From Pleurocapsa sp. PCC 7319 (GTDB taxonomy: Bacteria; Cyanobacteriota; Cyanobacteriia; Cyanobacteriales; Xenococcaceae): a DNA stretch of 64,000 bases. The position numbers were made by a program, and so were the translations under genes. The notes beneath the pieces are model-generated. The model saw only the letters and a list, made by a program, of their open reading frames with translations. It searched no databases and was not told the DNA's origin. Location: contig NZ_KB235922.1 in the NCBI RefSeq assembly GCF_000332195.1, positions 1,884,211-1,948,210 of the forward strand. The letters run 5' to 3'. This document shows, piece after piece, positions 1-8,153 of the stretch (the stretch's first letter is position 1; the number at the start of each line of letters is the position of its first letter).

Positions 1-1361
1 TTCAGCACCCGTGTCCTCTTTATTACCAACCCAGCTTCTTTTATAGTGAGCAGCATTTGGCGAAATTATTACAGCAGAAATTAGAAACTAACTTAGATGT
101 AGATAGAAATAGAGTAAAAAGTTGGATTGGTAAGTTTACTGCATCAAAACAGATTAAATTATCACCTCAGCAGTATGTGGCTGTAGAAATGGCAGCGAGG
201 GAAAAAGTGATGATTCTCACTGGTGGCCCTGGTACAGGAAAAACTTTTGTCACTCGTACTATCGTTAAACTCTGGAAGGCAATGGGTAAATCCATTGCCT
301 GTGCTGCACCCACTGGTAGAGCAGCCAAAAGATTAACTGAAATGACGGGAATAAGCGCGAAAACTCTACATCGATTGCTGGAATTTGACCCCAGTCAGAT
401 GGGTTTTAAACGAGATGGGGATCATCAACTTGATTGCAGCGCGATCGTGGTAGATGAATCTAGTATGGTGGATTTGTTTATGGCTCATTCTCTACTCAAA
501 GCTATACCTAAAAATGCTTTACTTTTGATGGTGGGAGATATAGATCAACTTCCTTCTGTTGGTCCTGGAAATGTCCTCAAGGATTTAATTGGTTCGGATA
601 AGATTCCCGTCGTCCGTTTAACTCAAGTATTTCGTCAGGCAGCAGAAAGTGCAATTATTACTACCGCCCATCAAATCAATCGCGGTTCTTATCCTCAACT
701 AGAGAAGATTTCAATGAAGTCTACTGCTGATTGTCTTTGGCATCCTGGAGGTACGGAAGCCGAACATGGGGTACAAACTATCTGCGAACTGATTGAGCAT
801 TATATTCCCCATGCTGGTTTTAATCCTGCTACTGATGTCCAAGTGTTATCTCCCATGACTAGAGGCGTGGTAGGCACTCGTAATTTGAATAAGGTACTGC
901 AACAACTGATTAATCCTCCTGATCTTCACCAGGAGGAGTTGGCTAGGGGAGATAGTATTTTACGGATTGGCGATCGCGTGATGCAGTTAAAGAATGACTA
1001 CACTAGGGAAGTCTTTAACGGTGACTTGGGTATAGTAATTAATATCGATCATACTGAGAAGGAAGTCACTATTAATTTCGATGAGAGAGAGGTAGTTTAT
1101 GATTTTGCCGATCTCAATGAAATTACTCTCGCTTGGGCTACCAGTATTCATAAAAGTCAGGGTTCGGAATATCCTGTAGTTATTTTGCCTTTGTATACTC
1201 AGCACTACGTCATGCTGTCGAGGAATTTGTTTTATACGGGACTTACTAGAGCCAAGAAATTGGCTTTAATTGTGGGTTCTCAAAAAGCGATCGCGATCGC
1301 CGTTAAGCAAGTTAAACAACAGCAGCGATATACAAAGTTGAAGGAAAGACTAGAAATATAG
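1..1361 (+). CDS. recD2: RecD2-like DNA helicase, C-terminal part (5' end outside window)
   Basis: Superfamily 1B helicase of the RecD/TraA type, expected to unwind DNA 5'-3' in repair. The frame is open from base 3, so the gene enters from the left; the TTG at 57 is not the true start. Visible motifs: Walker A GGPGTGKT, the DExx box VVDESSMVD, GDIDQLPSVGPG, the VFRQ arginine motif, SIHKSQGSEYPVV and the terminal YTGLTRAKK. About 450 residues are present, against roughly 720-750 for the family, so the N-terminal helix-hairpin-helix region is missing only because of the window edge. A TraA-type relaxase-helicase is less likely, as no relaxase residues are seen. Confidence 0.88.
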   Translation, partial: QHPCPLYYQPSFFYSEQHLAKLLQQKLETNLDVDRNRVKSWIGKFTASKQIKLSPQQYVAVEMAAREKVMILTGGPGTGKTFVTRTIVKLWKAMGKSIACAAPTGRAAKRLTEMTGISAKTLHRLLEFDPSQMGFKRDGDHQLDCSAIVVDESSMVDLFMAHSLLKAIPKNALLLMVGDIDQLPSVGPGNVLKDLIGSDKIPVVRLTQVFRQAAESAIITTAHQINRGSYPQLEKISMKSTADCLWHPGGTEAEHGVQTICELIEHYIPHAGFNPATDVQVLSPMTRGVVGTRNLNKVLQQLINPPDLHQEELARGDSILRIGDRVMQLKNDYTREVFNGDLGIVINIDHTEKEVTINFDEREVVYDFADLNEITLAWATSIHKSQGSEYPVVILPLYTQHYVMLSRNLFYTGLTRAKKLALIVGSQKAIAIAVKQVKQQQRYTKLKERLEI

Positions 1362-1401
1362 CCTGTGGCGATCGATCAAGTTTTGCTTGTTCTTTAAAAG
1401 A

Positions 1402-1430
1402 GTATTTCTGTAAATACGATTTTCTTTATT
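1402..1430. repeat. 29-bp repeat, copy A (GTATTTCTGTAAATAC type)
   Basis: Begins with GTATTTCTGTAAATAC, an inverted repeat with 6-bp arms and a 4-bp centre. The same 29 bp recur at 3516-3544 with one mismatch, and related TTTCTGTAA half-sites lie at 3402-3419 and 3543-3560. The copies bracket the toxin-antitoxin-like genes. An operator or small mobile-element end is possible. Confidence 0.6.
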
Positions 1431-1523
1431 TCAGTATTTCCAGAAGCGATCGCGCTTTCAGCTTTCTTTTGTGATGCCACAATTAAATATTGTTCCCGCT
1501 AACTACAAAACTGGTTTATTTGC

Positions 1524-1535
1524 TATTCGCGAATA
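1524..1535. promoter_or_regulatory. 12-bp perfect palindrome upstream of the winged-helix gene
   Basis: TATTCGCGAATA is its own reverse complement and lies about 36 bp before the ATG at 1571. This is a plausible operator for autoregulation by the encoded winged-helix protein; that role is inferred from position only. Confidence 0.4.
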
Positions 1536-1570
1536 TAGAATAGAAGTAGTAATGTGAAATTAATTTCAGA

Positions 1571-2074
1571 ATGCTCAAACCCCAAGATATTTTAGTTCTA
1601 CTCAAAGTTTATGGCTTAAAGAATGAGTGGACTTATAGCGAACTGGCAAAAAGTTTGAAGATGAGTTCTTCGGAGGTTCATGCTGCTTTGAAACGATGTT
1701 CTACAAGTGGTCTATATAGCGACAAAAGAAGAAGGGTTTTAAAACCCGCTTTAGAAGAGTTTTTAATTCATGGTTTGAAGTATGTCTTTCCCACTCAACC
1801 AGGAGCTTTAGTGCGAGGAATACCCACGGCTCATTCAGCCGAACCGTTAAAGGATTTGCTGGTGACAAGCGATCGCGATATTTATGTTTGGGCTTTTTGT
1901 TCGGGAAAGGTTAAGGGTCAAGAAATTAAACCTCTATATCGTTCCGTGCCTGAAGCGGTATCAGAAGATCCTCAGCTATATGAAATGCTGTGCTTGGTAG
2001 ATGGTTTGAGGGTGGGAAAAGTTAGAGAACGGGAATTGGCTGCGGCAGAATTGAAAAAGAGGCTCTATGACTAA
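1571..2074 (+). CDS. Winged-helix DNA-binding protein paired with AbiEii-like nucleotidyltransferase
   Basis: A 167-residue protein whose first 60 residues read as a winged helix-turn-helix (WTYSELAKSLKMSSSEVHAAL, then a recognition-like segment rich in Arg and Lys). The remainder has no motif I can name. The stop overlaps the start of the next gene by 8 bases, which suggests translational coupling. Pairing of a DNA-binding protein with a downstream AbiEii/MNT-type nucleotidyltransferase resembles type IV (AbiEi/AbiEii-like) toxin-antitoxin organisation, so this would be the antitoxin or regulator. That assignment is inference; no family was confirmed. Confidence 0.6.
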   Translation: MLKPQDILVLLKVYGLKNEWTYSELAKSLKMSSSEVHAALKRCSTSGLYSDKRRRVLKPALEEFLIHGLKYVFPTQPGALVRGIPTAHSAEPLKDLLVTSDRDIYVWAFCSGKVKGQEIKPLYRSVPEAVSEDPQLYEMLCLVDGLRVGKVRERELAAAELKKRLYD

Positions 2075-2458
2075 TCCGCAAATCGAGAATTTGGAAAAAG
2101 TAGCCCGAATTTTAGCTCGCGTTCCCGAACGATTTGTTTTTACGGGAGGTGGAACGATTGTCCTTTATGTGGACGAGATTATTAGAGATGAATTACGCCC
2201 GACAAAAGATGTCGATTGCGTAGTAGAGATTTTTTCTCGCACTGAATATTATCAATTGACGACTGCTTTGCGGGAAGTAGGATTATCTGAATGTAGCGAA
2301 CTAGATGCTCCCATGTGCAGATGGAAATATGAGGAATTATTGATTGATATTATGCCCTGTGGAGAGGAGGTTTTAGGGTTTAGCAATCGCTGGTATAGGG
2401 AATCACAGAAGACGAACTCGTAGAGGAATTTTGTCAACTACGTCAAGGAGATAATTAG
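2067..2458 (+). pseudogene. AbiEii/MNT-type nucleotidyltransferase, truncated and frameshifted
   Basis: The N-terminal part carries the nucleotidyltransferase signature: a glycine-rich FTGGGTIVLY segment followed by KDVDCVVE, whose DxD supplies metal ligands. The frame ends at 2423 after 118 residues, shorter than typical AbiEii-like proteins. A second frame, from about 2408 to the stop at 2456-2458, encodes EDELVEEFCQLRQGDN, which looks like the true C-terminus. An internal deletion with frameshift near 2400 is the simplest reading. The gene is probably inactive, leaving the upstream regulator as an orphan. Confidence 0.65.
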
Positions 2459-2556
2459 AAAAGTTTATGGCAGCTTTTTTGGCACGGGAGTAGCCACTTG
2501 GACGAGAAAAAAGCTTCATCATTCATCAGTTTAGCTATTTTGTATTGCATTATTAT

Positions 2557-2970
2557 CTATTCTGAAGTTAAAAACCTGATGGGAGAGATCTGAAAAAAGT
2601 CGCCAAGTTTTTGTATTTGTTTGGCGGTCATTTCTTGTTTTTTCTCTAAAACTTCGGCGATGGTAGATTCATCTTCAAAAATAGAAATAAGATCGCACGG
2701 TTGCAAATTTTCTTCACTCATCAAAGCTTTAAGTAGTTCGATTCCCTCAAGAACTGGTATTGGTTCGTGTTTTTGCTCGTAGTCATAGACTAGAGTACCC
2801 AATACCTCCAGGTAGTCCTTATCGTCTTGAGTAATATTTTGCCGATCAATAATCGCATCAATTTGGTCTTGAGTTGCCAACAGTTCAGCTTCATTATTTA
2901 TAGGACGCGGTGGAAAAGTATTAATTAATTGAAGATAGTAGCTACTAGGAGTTTTTAAACCAGTCGTCAT
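2557..2970 (-). CDS. higA: HigA-type antitoxin
   Basis: Antitoxin of a higBA module, expected to bind and neutralise the upstream HigB and repress the operon. I chose the ATG at 2970 (start MTTGLKTPSSYY, 137 residues) because an AAGGAG ribosome site lies about 10 bases before it; a longer frame runs up to 3012. The C-terminal third (ISIFEDESTIAEVLEKKQEM and following) has the helical pattern of the COG5499 HTH antitoxins, in which the DNA-binding fold is C-terminal. It overlaps higB by 26 bases, the usual toxin-first arrangement. Assignment rests on pattern and context. Confidence 0.75.
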   Translation of the reverse strand: MTTGLKTPSSYYLQLINTFPPRPINNEAELLATQDQIDAIIDRQNITQDDKDYLEVLGTLVYDYEQKHEPIPVLEGIELLKALMSEENLQPCDLISIFEDESTIAEVLEKKQEMTAKQIQKLGDFFQISPIRFLTSE

Positions 2971-3253
2971 TTTTCCATTTCTCCTTGTCGTAATCTGCGT
3001 GAGTAAGAACATTGCGAGTAAAAACTATTTGAGACTCATAATCGATAAAAGTAATGAGTCTATATTTATTGCCTCCTATGTTGAAAACGGTCAAATTGCC
3101 TACTGGGTCGGCAGAGGGAAAGACTCGTCGCACATCAGCCAAGTTTTGCCATTTGGCATCAGTAGTGCGCTGATACCACAGTAATAGGCTAGTTTGAGCA
3201 TCGCCATGTTTTGACCAAAACTCTCTCAATTTTCTTCGGCTAATAACCCGCAT
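2945..3253 (-). CDS. higB: HigB-type mRNA interferase toxin
   Basis: A 102-residue RelE-superfamily toxin expected to cleave mRNA at the ribosome. Features typical of the HigB subfamily are the N-terminal MRVISRRKLREFW, the central DVRRVFPSADPVGN, the strand NKYRLITFIDYESQIVFTRN and the C-terminal VLTHADYDKEKW. Length is normal. It is the first gene of the pair and overlaps the antitoxin start, so the two are translated together. It appears intact, unlike the neighbouring nucleotidyltransferase module. Confidence 0.88.
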   Translation of the reverse strand: MRVISRRKLREFWSKHGDAQTSLLLWYQRTTDAKWQNLADVRRVFPSADPVGNLTVFNIGGNKYRLITFIDYESQIVFTRNVLTHADYDKEKWKNDDWFKNS

Positions 3254-3401
3254 TTTTTATAAGCCTCATATTCAAGTAGATTAACATTTTTGAATGTTTC
3301 CACTTGGGACAAGTTTAGAATAAGCTTTTTTGTTTGTGGATTTACTCGAACCGTTAGGCTCTGTAAATATCTAAAAAACTGTAAGTAAACCATCAGGCAT
3401 A

Positions 3402-3419
3402 TTTCTGTAATTACAGAAA
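3402..3419. promoter_or_regulatory. 18-bp perfect palindrome (TTTCTGTAATTACAGAAA)
   Basis: The 18 bases are exactly self-complementary and end 6 bases before a small reading frame with a GAGGAG ribosome site. The half-site TTTCTGTAA recurs in the repeats at 1402 and 3516 and, with two changes, at 3543-3560. It looks like an operator of an antitoxin-type regulator. Confidence 0.5.
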
Positions 3420-3425
3420 GAGGAG

Positions 3426-3527
3426 ATGCCAGACTTAGAAATGGATGACTTGAAAGCAGCCTTAGCCTATGCTTCTCGTAAGCCTCAAAATGAATATTTA
3501 CCTAATCTTAAAAAAGTATTTCTGTAA
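3426..3527 (+). pseudogene. 33-codon remnant, possibly of a DUF433-type antitoxin
   Basis: Reads MPDLEMDDLKAALAYASRK and then an unrelated tail. The N-terminal half resembles the C-terminal helix of DUF433 (VapB45-like) antitoxins, in which a PDL-x(5)-L-x-A-x-LAYA pattern is common. Its stop codon lies inside the 29-bp repeat at 3516, so the repeat appears to have cut the gene. It sits just after the palindrome at 3402-3419. This could also be a chance frame. Confidence 0.3.
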
Positions 3528-3560
3528 ATACGATTTTCCTTATTCCTGTAATTGCAGAAA
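3516..3560. repeat. 29-bp repeat copy B plus adjacent imperfect palindrome
   Basis: Bases 3516-3544 match 1402-1430 with one mismatch. Immediately after, 3543-3560 is an imperfect version (two changes) of the palindrome at 3402-3419. Together with copy A they bracket the two toxin-antitoxin-like modules. Confidence 0.55.
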
Positions 3561-3658
3561 ATACCCCGAACAGAAGCATGAATCACCGTGAAGGTTCATT
3601 ATCAGCGATTTAACCCCTATCATTCTGTCTCCCCACAACGGTAAGATTGAACCTAATT

Positions 3659-3683
3659 AAAAACCCTCTGCACCAACAGGGGG
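3659..3683 (-). terminator. Possible intrinsic terminator on the minus strand
   Basis: On the minus strand a CCCCCTG/CAGAGGG stem (one G-T pair) with a 6-base loop is followed by five T. No gene is obviously served by it now; it lies just left of the IS5 element. Confidence 0.35.
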
Positions 3684-3704
3684 CATCAAACTTATAAATC
3701 GTTA

Positions 3705-4791
3705 GAACTCTTGCAAAAATATTTTGTGGTATGCTAAGAAGTTTTACTTTTTTATTAATCAAACATGAAATATTGGCAAGCTATTAAACTTCCGTCAAGA
3801 GAATTTAAGCGGCTTACTGGAGTTAAACGACAAACTTTTCGGTTAATGGTACGCTTGGTAAAAGCAGAAGAAAAACAGAAGAAAAAACCAGGGCGTCGAG
3901 CCAAATTAATTATTGAAGATCGGGTTTTAGTAACACTTCAATACTGGAGAGAATATCGAACCTACTTTCATATATCAAAAGATTGGAAACTAGCCGAATC
4001 TACAGTATGTCGTATAGTCAAAAAAGTTGAAAATATTTTAATTCAATCTCGAAAATTCAGTTTACCAGGGAAGAAAAAGTTATTGAAAAATGCTCTTAAT
4101 GAAAAATTAATTTTAATGGATGTCATGGAAAGTCCAATTGAAAGACCCAAAAAACATCAAAAAAGATTTAATGCGTGGAAAACAAGGAGAGCATACTTTA
4201 AAAACCCAAGTAGTCTTTGGAGAAAAAACAGGAAAGATAATATGTCTAGATCATGAAAAAGGGAGAACTCATGATTTTAGATTATTTAAAAGTAGTCAGG
4301 TAAGATTTCATCAATTGCTTAAAGTTATAGGGGATAAAGGATATCAAGGAATCACTAAAATTCATGGGAATAGTGAAACCCCTATCAAAAAACCCCGAGG
4401 CGGAAAATTAACCAAGGAACAGAAAAAATATAATCGTCAATTAAATCGATTAAGAATTGCTGTTGAGCATATTAATCGTCGTTTAAAAATCTTTAAAATT
4501 TTGTCGTATCGATATAGAAATCGGCATCGCAGGTTTGGCTTAAGAGCGAATTTAATTGCTGGTATTTATAATCATGAATTAGCCTAATAATCGCGGTTTT
4601 AAAATTAAACTATTCCAATTTTTTCAGTAATCAATTAATTACTGAAATAGATTTTGCTGTCAATTTTTAATATAGCGATCGCCCAATAATAGTTAATCGA
4701 AAAAAATAGCTCGATTCTTACTATTTCAATCAACAAAAATTCAAACAAAAATAACCCCTTATCAGATCACAAAATATTTTTGCAAGAGTTC
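3705..4791 (+). mobile_element. IS5-family insertion sequence
   Basis: The ends are exact inverted repeats: bases 3703-3728 and 4768-4793 are perfect reverse complements over 26 bp, beginning TAGAACTCTTGC. Taking the terminal TA as the 2-bp target duplication leaves an element of about 1087 bp starting GAACTCTTGC. This fits the IS427-type group of IS5. It encodes a frameshifted transposase at 3765-4587. Identical ends suggest fairly recent transposition. Confidence 0.85.
3765..4587 (+). CDS. IS5-family transposase, two overlapping frames
   Basis: Frame 1 (3765-4256) starts MKYWQAIKLPSREFKRLTGV and carries the N-terminal DNA-binding part and the first catalytic Asp (LMDVMESPIERP). Frame 2 (4120-4587) continues as HTLKTQVVFGEKTGKIIC, then the second Asp region VIGDKGYQG and the Glu helix RIAVEHINRRLKIFKIL. 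The switch lies in A-rich sequence near 4150-4200, as in IS5/IS427 elements that use programmed frameshifting to make one DDE transposase. Both frames look otherwise intact, so the element may be active. Confidence 0.85.
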
Positions 4792-4793
4792 TA

Positions 4794-5714
4794 GCGTAGA
4801 ACAAGTCGTTCAAATAGTGGCACTAGCCTGTGAATCTCCCGAAGAATCAGAAAGACCAGTAAGTCATTGGACAGCCAGAGAGTTAGCAGCAGAAGCAGTT
4901 AAAAGAGGAATAGTGTCAAAGATTTCCCCTCGAAGTGCGGGACGTTTTTTAACAAGAAGCCACACTAAAACCAGATCTCCATCGTTACTGGTTAAATCCC
5001 AAAATTGATGACCCCCTAAAATTTAAAAAGCAAGTCAAATATATCTGTCAACTGCATCAAAATGCCTTAAAGTTATTAGAACAAGGTATTCATTTGGTTA
5101 GTACCGATGAAATGACAGGTATTCAAGCTCTTGAAAGATTATTTCCAGCCAAACCAGGCAAGCCTAAACAAGTAGAGAAAATCGAATTTGAGTATGAACG
5201 CCACGGAACCTTAAGCTTAATTGCTAACTGGGATGTAGCCAGAGGAAAAGTACTTACTCCCTCTATCGGTGCAACTCGAACTGAACAAGATTTTTATGAA
5301 CATATCCAGAAAACAATTCAGACTGATGAAAAAGGGTCATGGATTTTTATCGTGGATCAACTCAATACTCATAAATCAGAAAGTTTAGTTAATTTAGTAG
5401 CATCAAACTGTGGAATTACTACGGATTTAGGAGTTAAAGGGAAAGAAGGAATTTTAAAATCCATGACCAGCCGTGAGGCTTTTTTATCAGATGAATCACA
5501 TCGGATTCGCTTTGTATATATTCCGAAACATACATTAGGGCTGAACCAAATTGAGTGTTGGTTTTCTATTTTAGTCAGGCGTTTGCTCAAAAGAAGTAGT
5601 TTCTGTTCGACTGAAGACCTGGAGCAAAAGATTCTGAATTTTATTGATTACTTTAATTGGCATTTTGCCAAGCCGTTTGTGTGGAAGTTTGAGGGTTTTA
5701 AAGATCATGATTAA
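4794..5714 (+). pseudogene. IS630-family transposase, frameshifted, N-terminus lost
   Basis: The reading continues across two frames: one to about 4965 (VQIVALACESPEES, HWTARELAAEAVKRG) and a second from about 4965 to 5714. All three catalytic acidic residues of the DDE fold are visible in the second: STDEMTG, FIVDQLNTHKSE and LNQIECWFSIL. A single-base shift near 4962-4970 (TTTTTTAACAAG) breaks the frame. The start lies left of the IS5 insertion and is not recognisable there. It directly precedes an integrase fragment, which it probably truncated. A programmed shift cannot be excluded. Confidence 0.75.
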
Positions 5715-5740
5715 CTGGTGGATTATTTCCGCCTAGCTGC

Positions 5741-6157
5741 ACTAGATTAACTTGGAGAGATCTAAAATCTAATCGCAATGGTTTGGGTCAGGTGACTCTG
5801 TTTGGCAAAGGAGGTAAAACCCGAACCGTATTACTGCCTGAAACCCTCTATCGCGATTTATTTAGCACCAGGACTAGTAAAGACCCAGAAGCAGCAGTTT
5901 TTGCCTCCCGCAAAGGTCATAAACCCCTTCAAGCCAGACAGATTAGAAAAATTGTTAACGATACCGCAGCAGAAGCAGGACTAAATGGTAGCGTTTCTCC
6001 CCATTGGCTGCGTCATTCTCATGCCAGTCACAGTCTCGATCGCGGTGCGCCACCCCAACTAGTTCAACAAACTTTGGGTCATCAATCTCTCCATACCCTT
6101 ACTCGTTACGCCCACGCCCGTCCCAGTGACAGCAGTGGTTTGTATTTACCAAAGTGA
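5741..6157 (+). pseudogene. Tyrosine recombinase/integrase, C-terminal catalytic fragment
   Basis: From about 5744 the frame reads LTWRDLKSN then GKGGKTRTV, the second catalytic strand of the XerC/phage-integrase fold. It continues to HWLRHSHASH (His-x-x-Arg), LVQQTLGHQS (Gly-His) and the nucleophile TLTRYAHARP. The upstream arm-binding domain and first Arg are gone, replaced by the IS630 remnant ending at 5714, so an insertion probably destroyed the 5' half. No N-terminal start is sensible. It may mark the edge of an older integrated element. Confidence 0.8.
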
Positions 6158-6233
6158 TTGAAAATTTACACGAAAGTTTTGTTCAACAAGCTAAAGTTCA
6201 TAAGCCTAGATCAACACAGTGCTAATTATTAAT

Positions 6234-6656
6234 TCATGGTCTGCGACTATTCGCATTCCTAGCATTTTTTTTCTCAATTAGCTCTTGGTTACGCCCTTTT
6301 AAATCATTTACTAATTGCGAAGGATAAGAAATTATAACCTTACTTTTTAAACGCTTACCTCTAGCTCGATCAAGTTTAATCCTAGCCTGCGAAAACAATA
6401 AAATTTTGTCTGGCATCTGTGTTAAATTACGGTGTTTTTTTAATTTATCAGCCTGCGTCTTTACTTGATTAATAAGATTCTTTCTAAAAGGAGCATATTT
6501 AGGATTTTTTCCTAATTGGCGGCGAAGCTGTTTAAATTTAGAATTCCATTTCACGTTTCCAAAATGGCTTTTTAACTCAATTACAAAACAATTATTTTCG
6601 GGAGAGGTAGCTACTATATCTATATCTCTTAATTTTTTTTGTTTAAATAAACGCAA
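6234..6656 (-). CDS. NERD-like nuclease-related domain protein, probably truncated
   Basis: A 140-residue basic protein beginning with LRDIDIVATSPENNCFVIELKSHFG, the D-x(n)-E-x-K pattern of the PD-(D/E)xK/NERD fold. The later part (MPDKILLFSQARI, SKVIISYPSQLVNDL) fits the remaining strands. NERD domains usually have an extra N-terminal helix with an acidic residue; here the frame closes a short way upstream and the best start is a TTG at 6656, so the N-terminus may be lost. Lys and Arg content is high. It lies alone between transposon remnants. Confidence 0.5.
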   Translation of the reverse strand: MRLFKQKKLRDIDIVATSPENNCFVIELKSHFGNVKWNSKFKQLRRQLGKNPKYAPFRKNLINQVKTQADKLKKHRNLTQMPDKILLFSQARIKLDRARGKRLKSKVIISYPSQLVNDLKGRNQELIEKKNARNANSRRP

Positions 6657-6820
6657 TAAGTAGTAAGACAGAATTAATTGTATATTTTAAGATAAAGTTT
6701 TAAGTGACTATTTTCAGGTTAAATTAAGGGGTCATTATAGGAGAAGTTGAGGCAATCGCTGAAAGTTCGGGAGAACCCAAAGTGCTCGGCGATCGCCTAA
6801 ATAAAAGAAACCAGATTAAG

Positions 6821-7448
6821 ATGAGATATATTAAGGGTTTAAACAAAGATACATTAAAACTTTTAAAGAGAATTTACCAGCAGAGTAAATATTATCAAGT
6901 AAGACAGAGAGCCCATTGTATTAAATTAAGTTATCAAGGCTATAAAATCTCAGAATTAAGGGAAATATTTCAAGTAAGTCGCAATACAATTTACAATTGG
7001 TTTAATGCTTGGGAATCATCTAAATTTTCGGGACTTTATAATAGTCCTGGTCGGGGAAGAAAAAAGCTATTTACTGTTGAGCAACAGCAACAAATAAAAA
7101 ATTGGGTAAAAGACACGCCCAAAAATCTGGAAAAAGTCCAATCAAAAATTTTAAGAGAATGGGGAAACACCGTAAGTAAAAAGACTATAAAAAGAATAAT
7201 CAAATCAGCTTATATGGGTTGGTCTAGAATCAAAAGAAGGGTAGGAGGAAATCCTATCCCTGAATTTTACGACCGAAAAGTCAAGGAATTAGACAAATTA
7301 AAAGAACAAGAGTCAACAGGAGAAATTGAAATTAGATACGTAGATGAAAGTGGTTTTTGTTTAATTCCATATATCCCTTATGCCTGGCAAGAAAGAAAAC
7401 AAAAAATCGAAGTCCCTAGTCAACAAAGTAAAAGATTAAATGTCTTAG
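6821..7448 (+). pseudogene. IS630-family transposase, 5' part of a split gene
   Basis: I start the protein at the ATG at 6821 (MRYIKGLNKDTLKLL); a longer in-frame start exists at 6782. It holds the helix-turn-helix (SELREIFQVSRNTIYNWF) and the first catalytic Asp in RYVDESGFCLIPYIPYAW. The gene stops making sense after 7448; the rest (GFLSRQNELEVYTF onwards) is at 14454-14824. The last 74 bases, 7375-7448, are repeated exactly at 14380-14453. The intervening DNA is plasmid-derived and transposon sequence. Confidence 0.85.
7375..7448 (+). repeat. 74-bp exact direct repeat, left copy
   Basis: Identical to 14380-14453. Both copies are internal IS630 transposase sequence beginning CCCTTATGCC and ending ATGTCTTAG. 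They flank the insert 7449-14379. A transposon target duplication would be far shorter, so recombination or duplication-forming repair is more likely. Confidence 0.95.
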
Positions 7449-7613
7449 TACCTCTGTAGCTTCTGCAATATTTACAGAACGACAGTTAGCTTTAACCCAG
7501 TCTGGATTTAATGCTCGTCTAATAAGTAGCTCTTCAACGTGTTTTTTGTAGAGACGATTAACTTTACCGTTGAATTTTGGCTGAACGCTGAGAGATTGAA
7601 TTATATTAGTCAT
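7449..7613 (-). pseudogene. CyRepA1-like plasmid replication protein, N-terminal fragment
   Basis: The minus-strand frame starts at 7613 with MTNIIQSLSVQPKFNG and continues LYKKHVEELLIRRALNPDWV and ANCRSVNIAEA. This resembles the opening of cyanobacterial DUF3854/CyRepA1 replication proteins, which begin with a His-x(n)-GI-x-P-x(3)-x-N-x-R/K-S pattern. The full proteins are many hundreds of residues; here only about 55 remain before the junction with IS630 sequence at 7448/7449. It identifies the insert as plasmid-derived. Assignment is from memory of the family and is tentative. Confidence 0.5.
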
Positions 7614-7936
7614 TAGCTTTGCTACTTAATAATGGTTTAAGGAACAAGCTCAGGACAGACACATAATTTAATTTTTTTGGTAAAACTCTAAGGTTTATCT
7701 CTCGAATTTATAAGCCGATAGATTTGCGTTAAACAATTACAGTGGTTTACTTTCAGGGTATTTAAGGGCAAACGAGGTAAAATATCAGTTTTTAAGAAAT
7801 CTTATTTCTATCCTGATTGTTTGTACTGTCGGCTAAGAGATTGATATGATATAAATGGGAGTGCAAAAGTTTTTTTGTTCATCCCATATTAAGACATCAG
7901 TACCAAATATGGTCTGTCTTGAACTTGTGTAAATGC

Positions 7937-7973
7937 AAAAGCGCCTTTTCTTTCCACAGAGCAGGGCGTTTTT
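7937..7973 (+). terminator. Possible intrinsic terminator
   Basis: A stem formed by AAAAGCGCC and GGCGTTTTT (one G-T pair) is followed by a T-run on the plus strand; the minus strand also ends in a short T-run. No gene on the plus strand leads into it. Confidence 0.4.
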
Positions 7974-8105
7974 GTATTTTTTGGGTACAAGACTATTTGA
8001 TTATCACCTAGATTAGGTATTTTTGTGATGAAGCGTGCAAATAAGTTAAGAGAAATTAACCTGTCTCAACGATAAATACTTATTTTTAGTTTCAACTATT
8101 CGTAT

Positions 8106-8143
8106 ACTCCGTCTAAATTAAGCGCAGCGACATTGGACGGAGT
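8106..8143 (+). terminator. Hairpin after the TraM-like gene
   Basis: Perfect 8-bp arms ACTCCGTC and GACGGAGT, 22-base loop, with TTTT following on the plus strand. It lies 10 bases beyond the stop of the minus-strand gene at 8154. The T-run direction suits plus-strand termination better than the minus-strand operon. Confidence 0.4.
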
Positions 8144-8153
8144 TTTGGTTTGA

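Larger units (their letters stand above)
7614..8153. other. Non-coding plasmid-like stretch
   Basis: About 540 bases between the replication-gene fragment and the TraM-like gene. I see no gene. It holds two hairpins, listed separately, and the promoter region of the replication fragment. No clear iterons were found by eye. Confidence 0.5.

Noticed and set aside
7614-8153. Iteron-type plasmid origin
   Set aside because: I looked for direct repeats next to the replication-gene fragment and saw none that were convincing.
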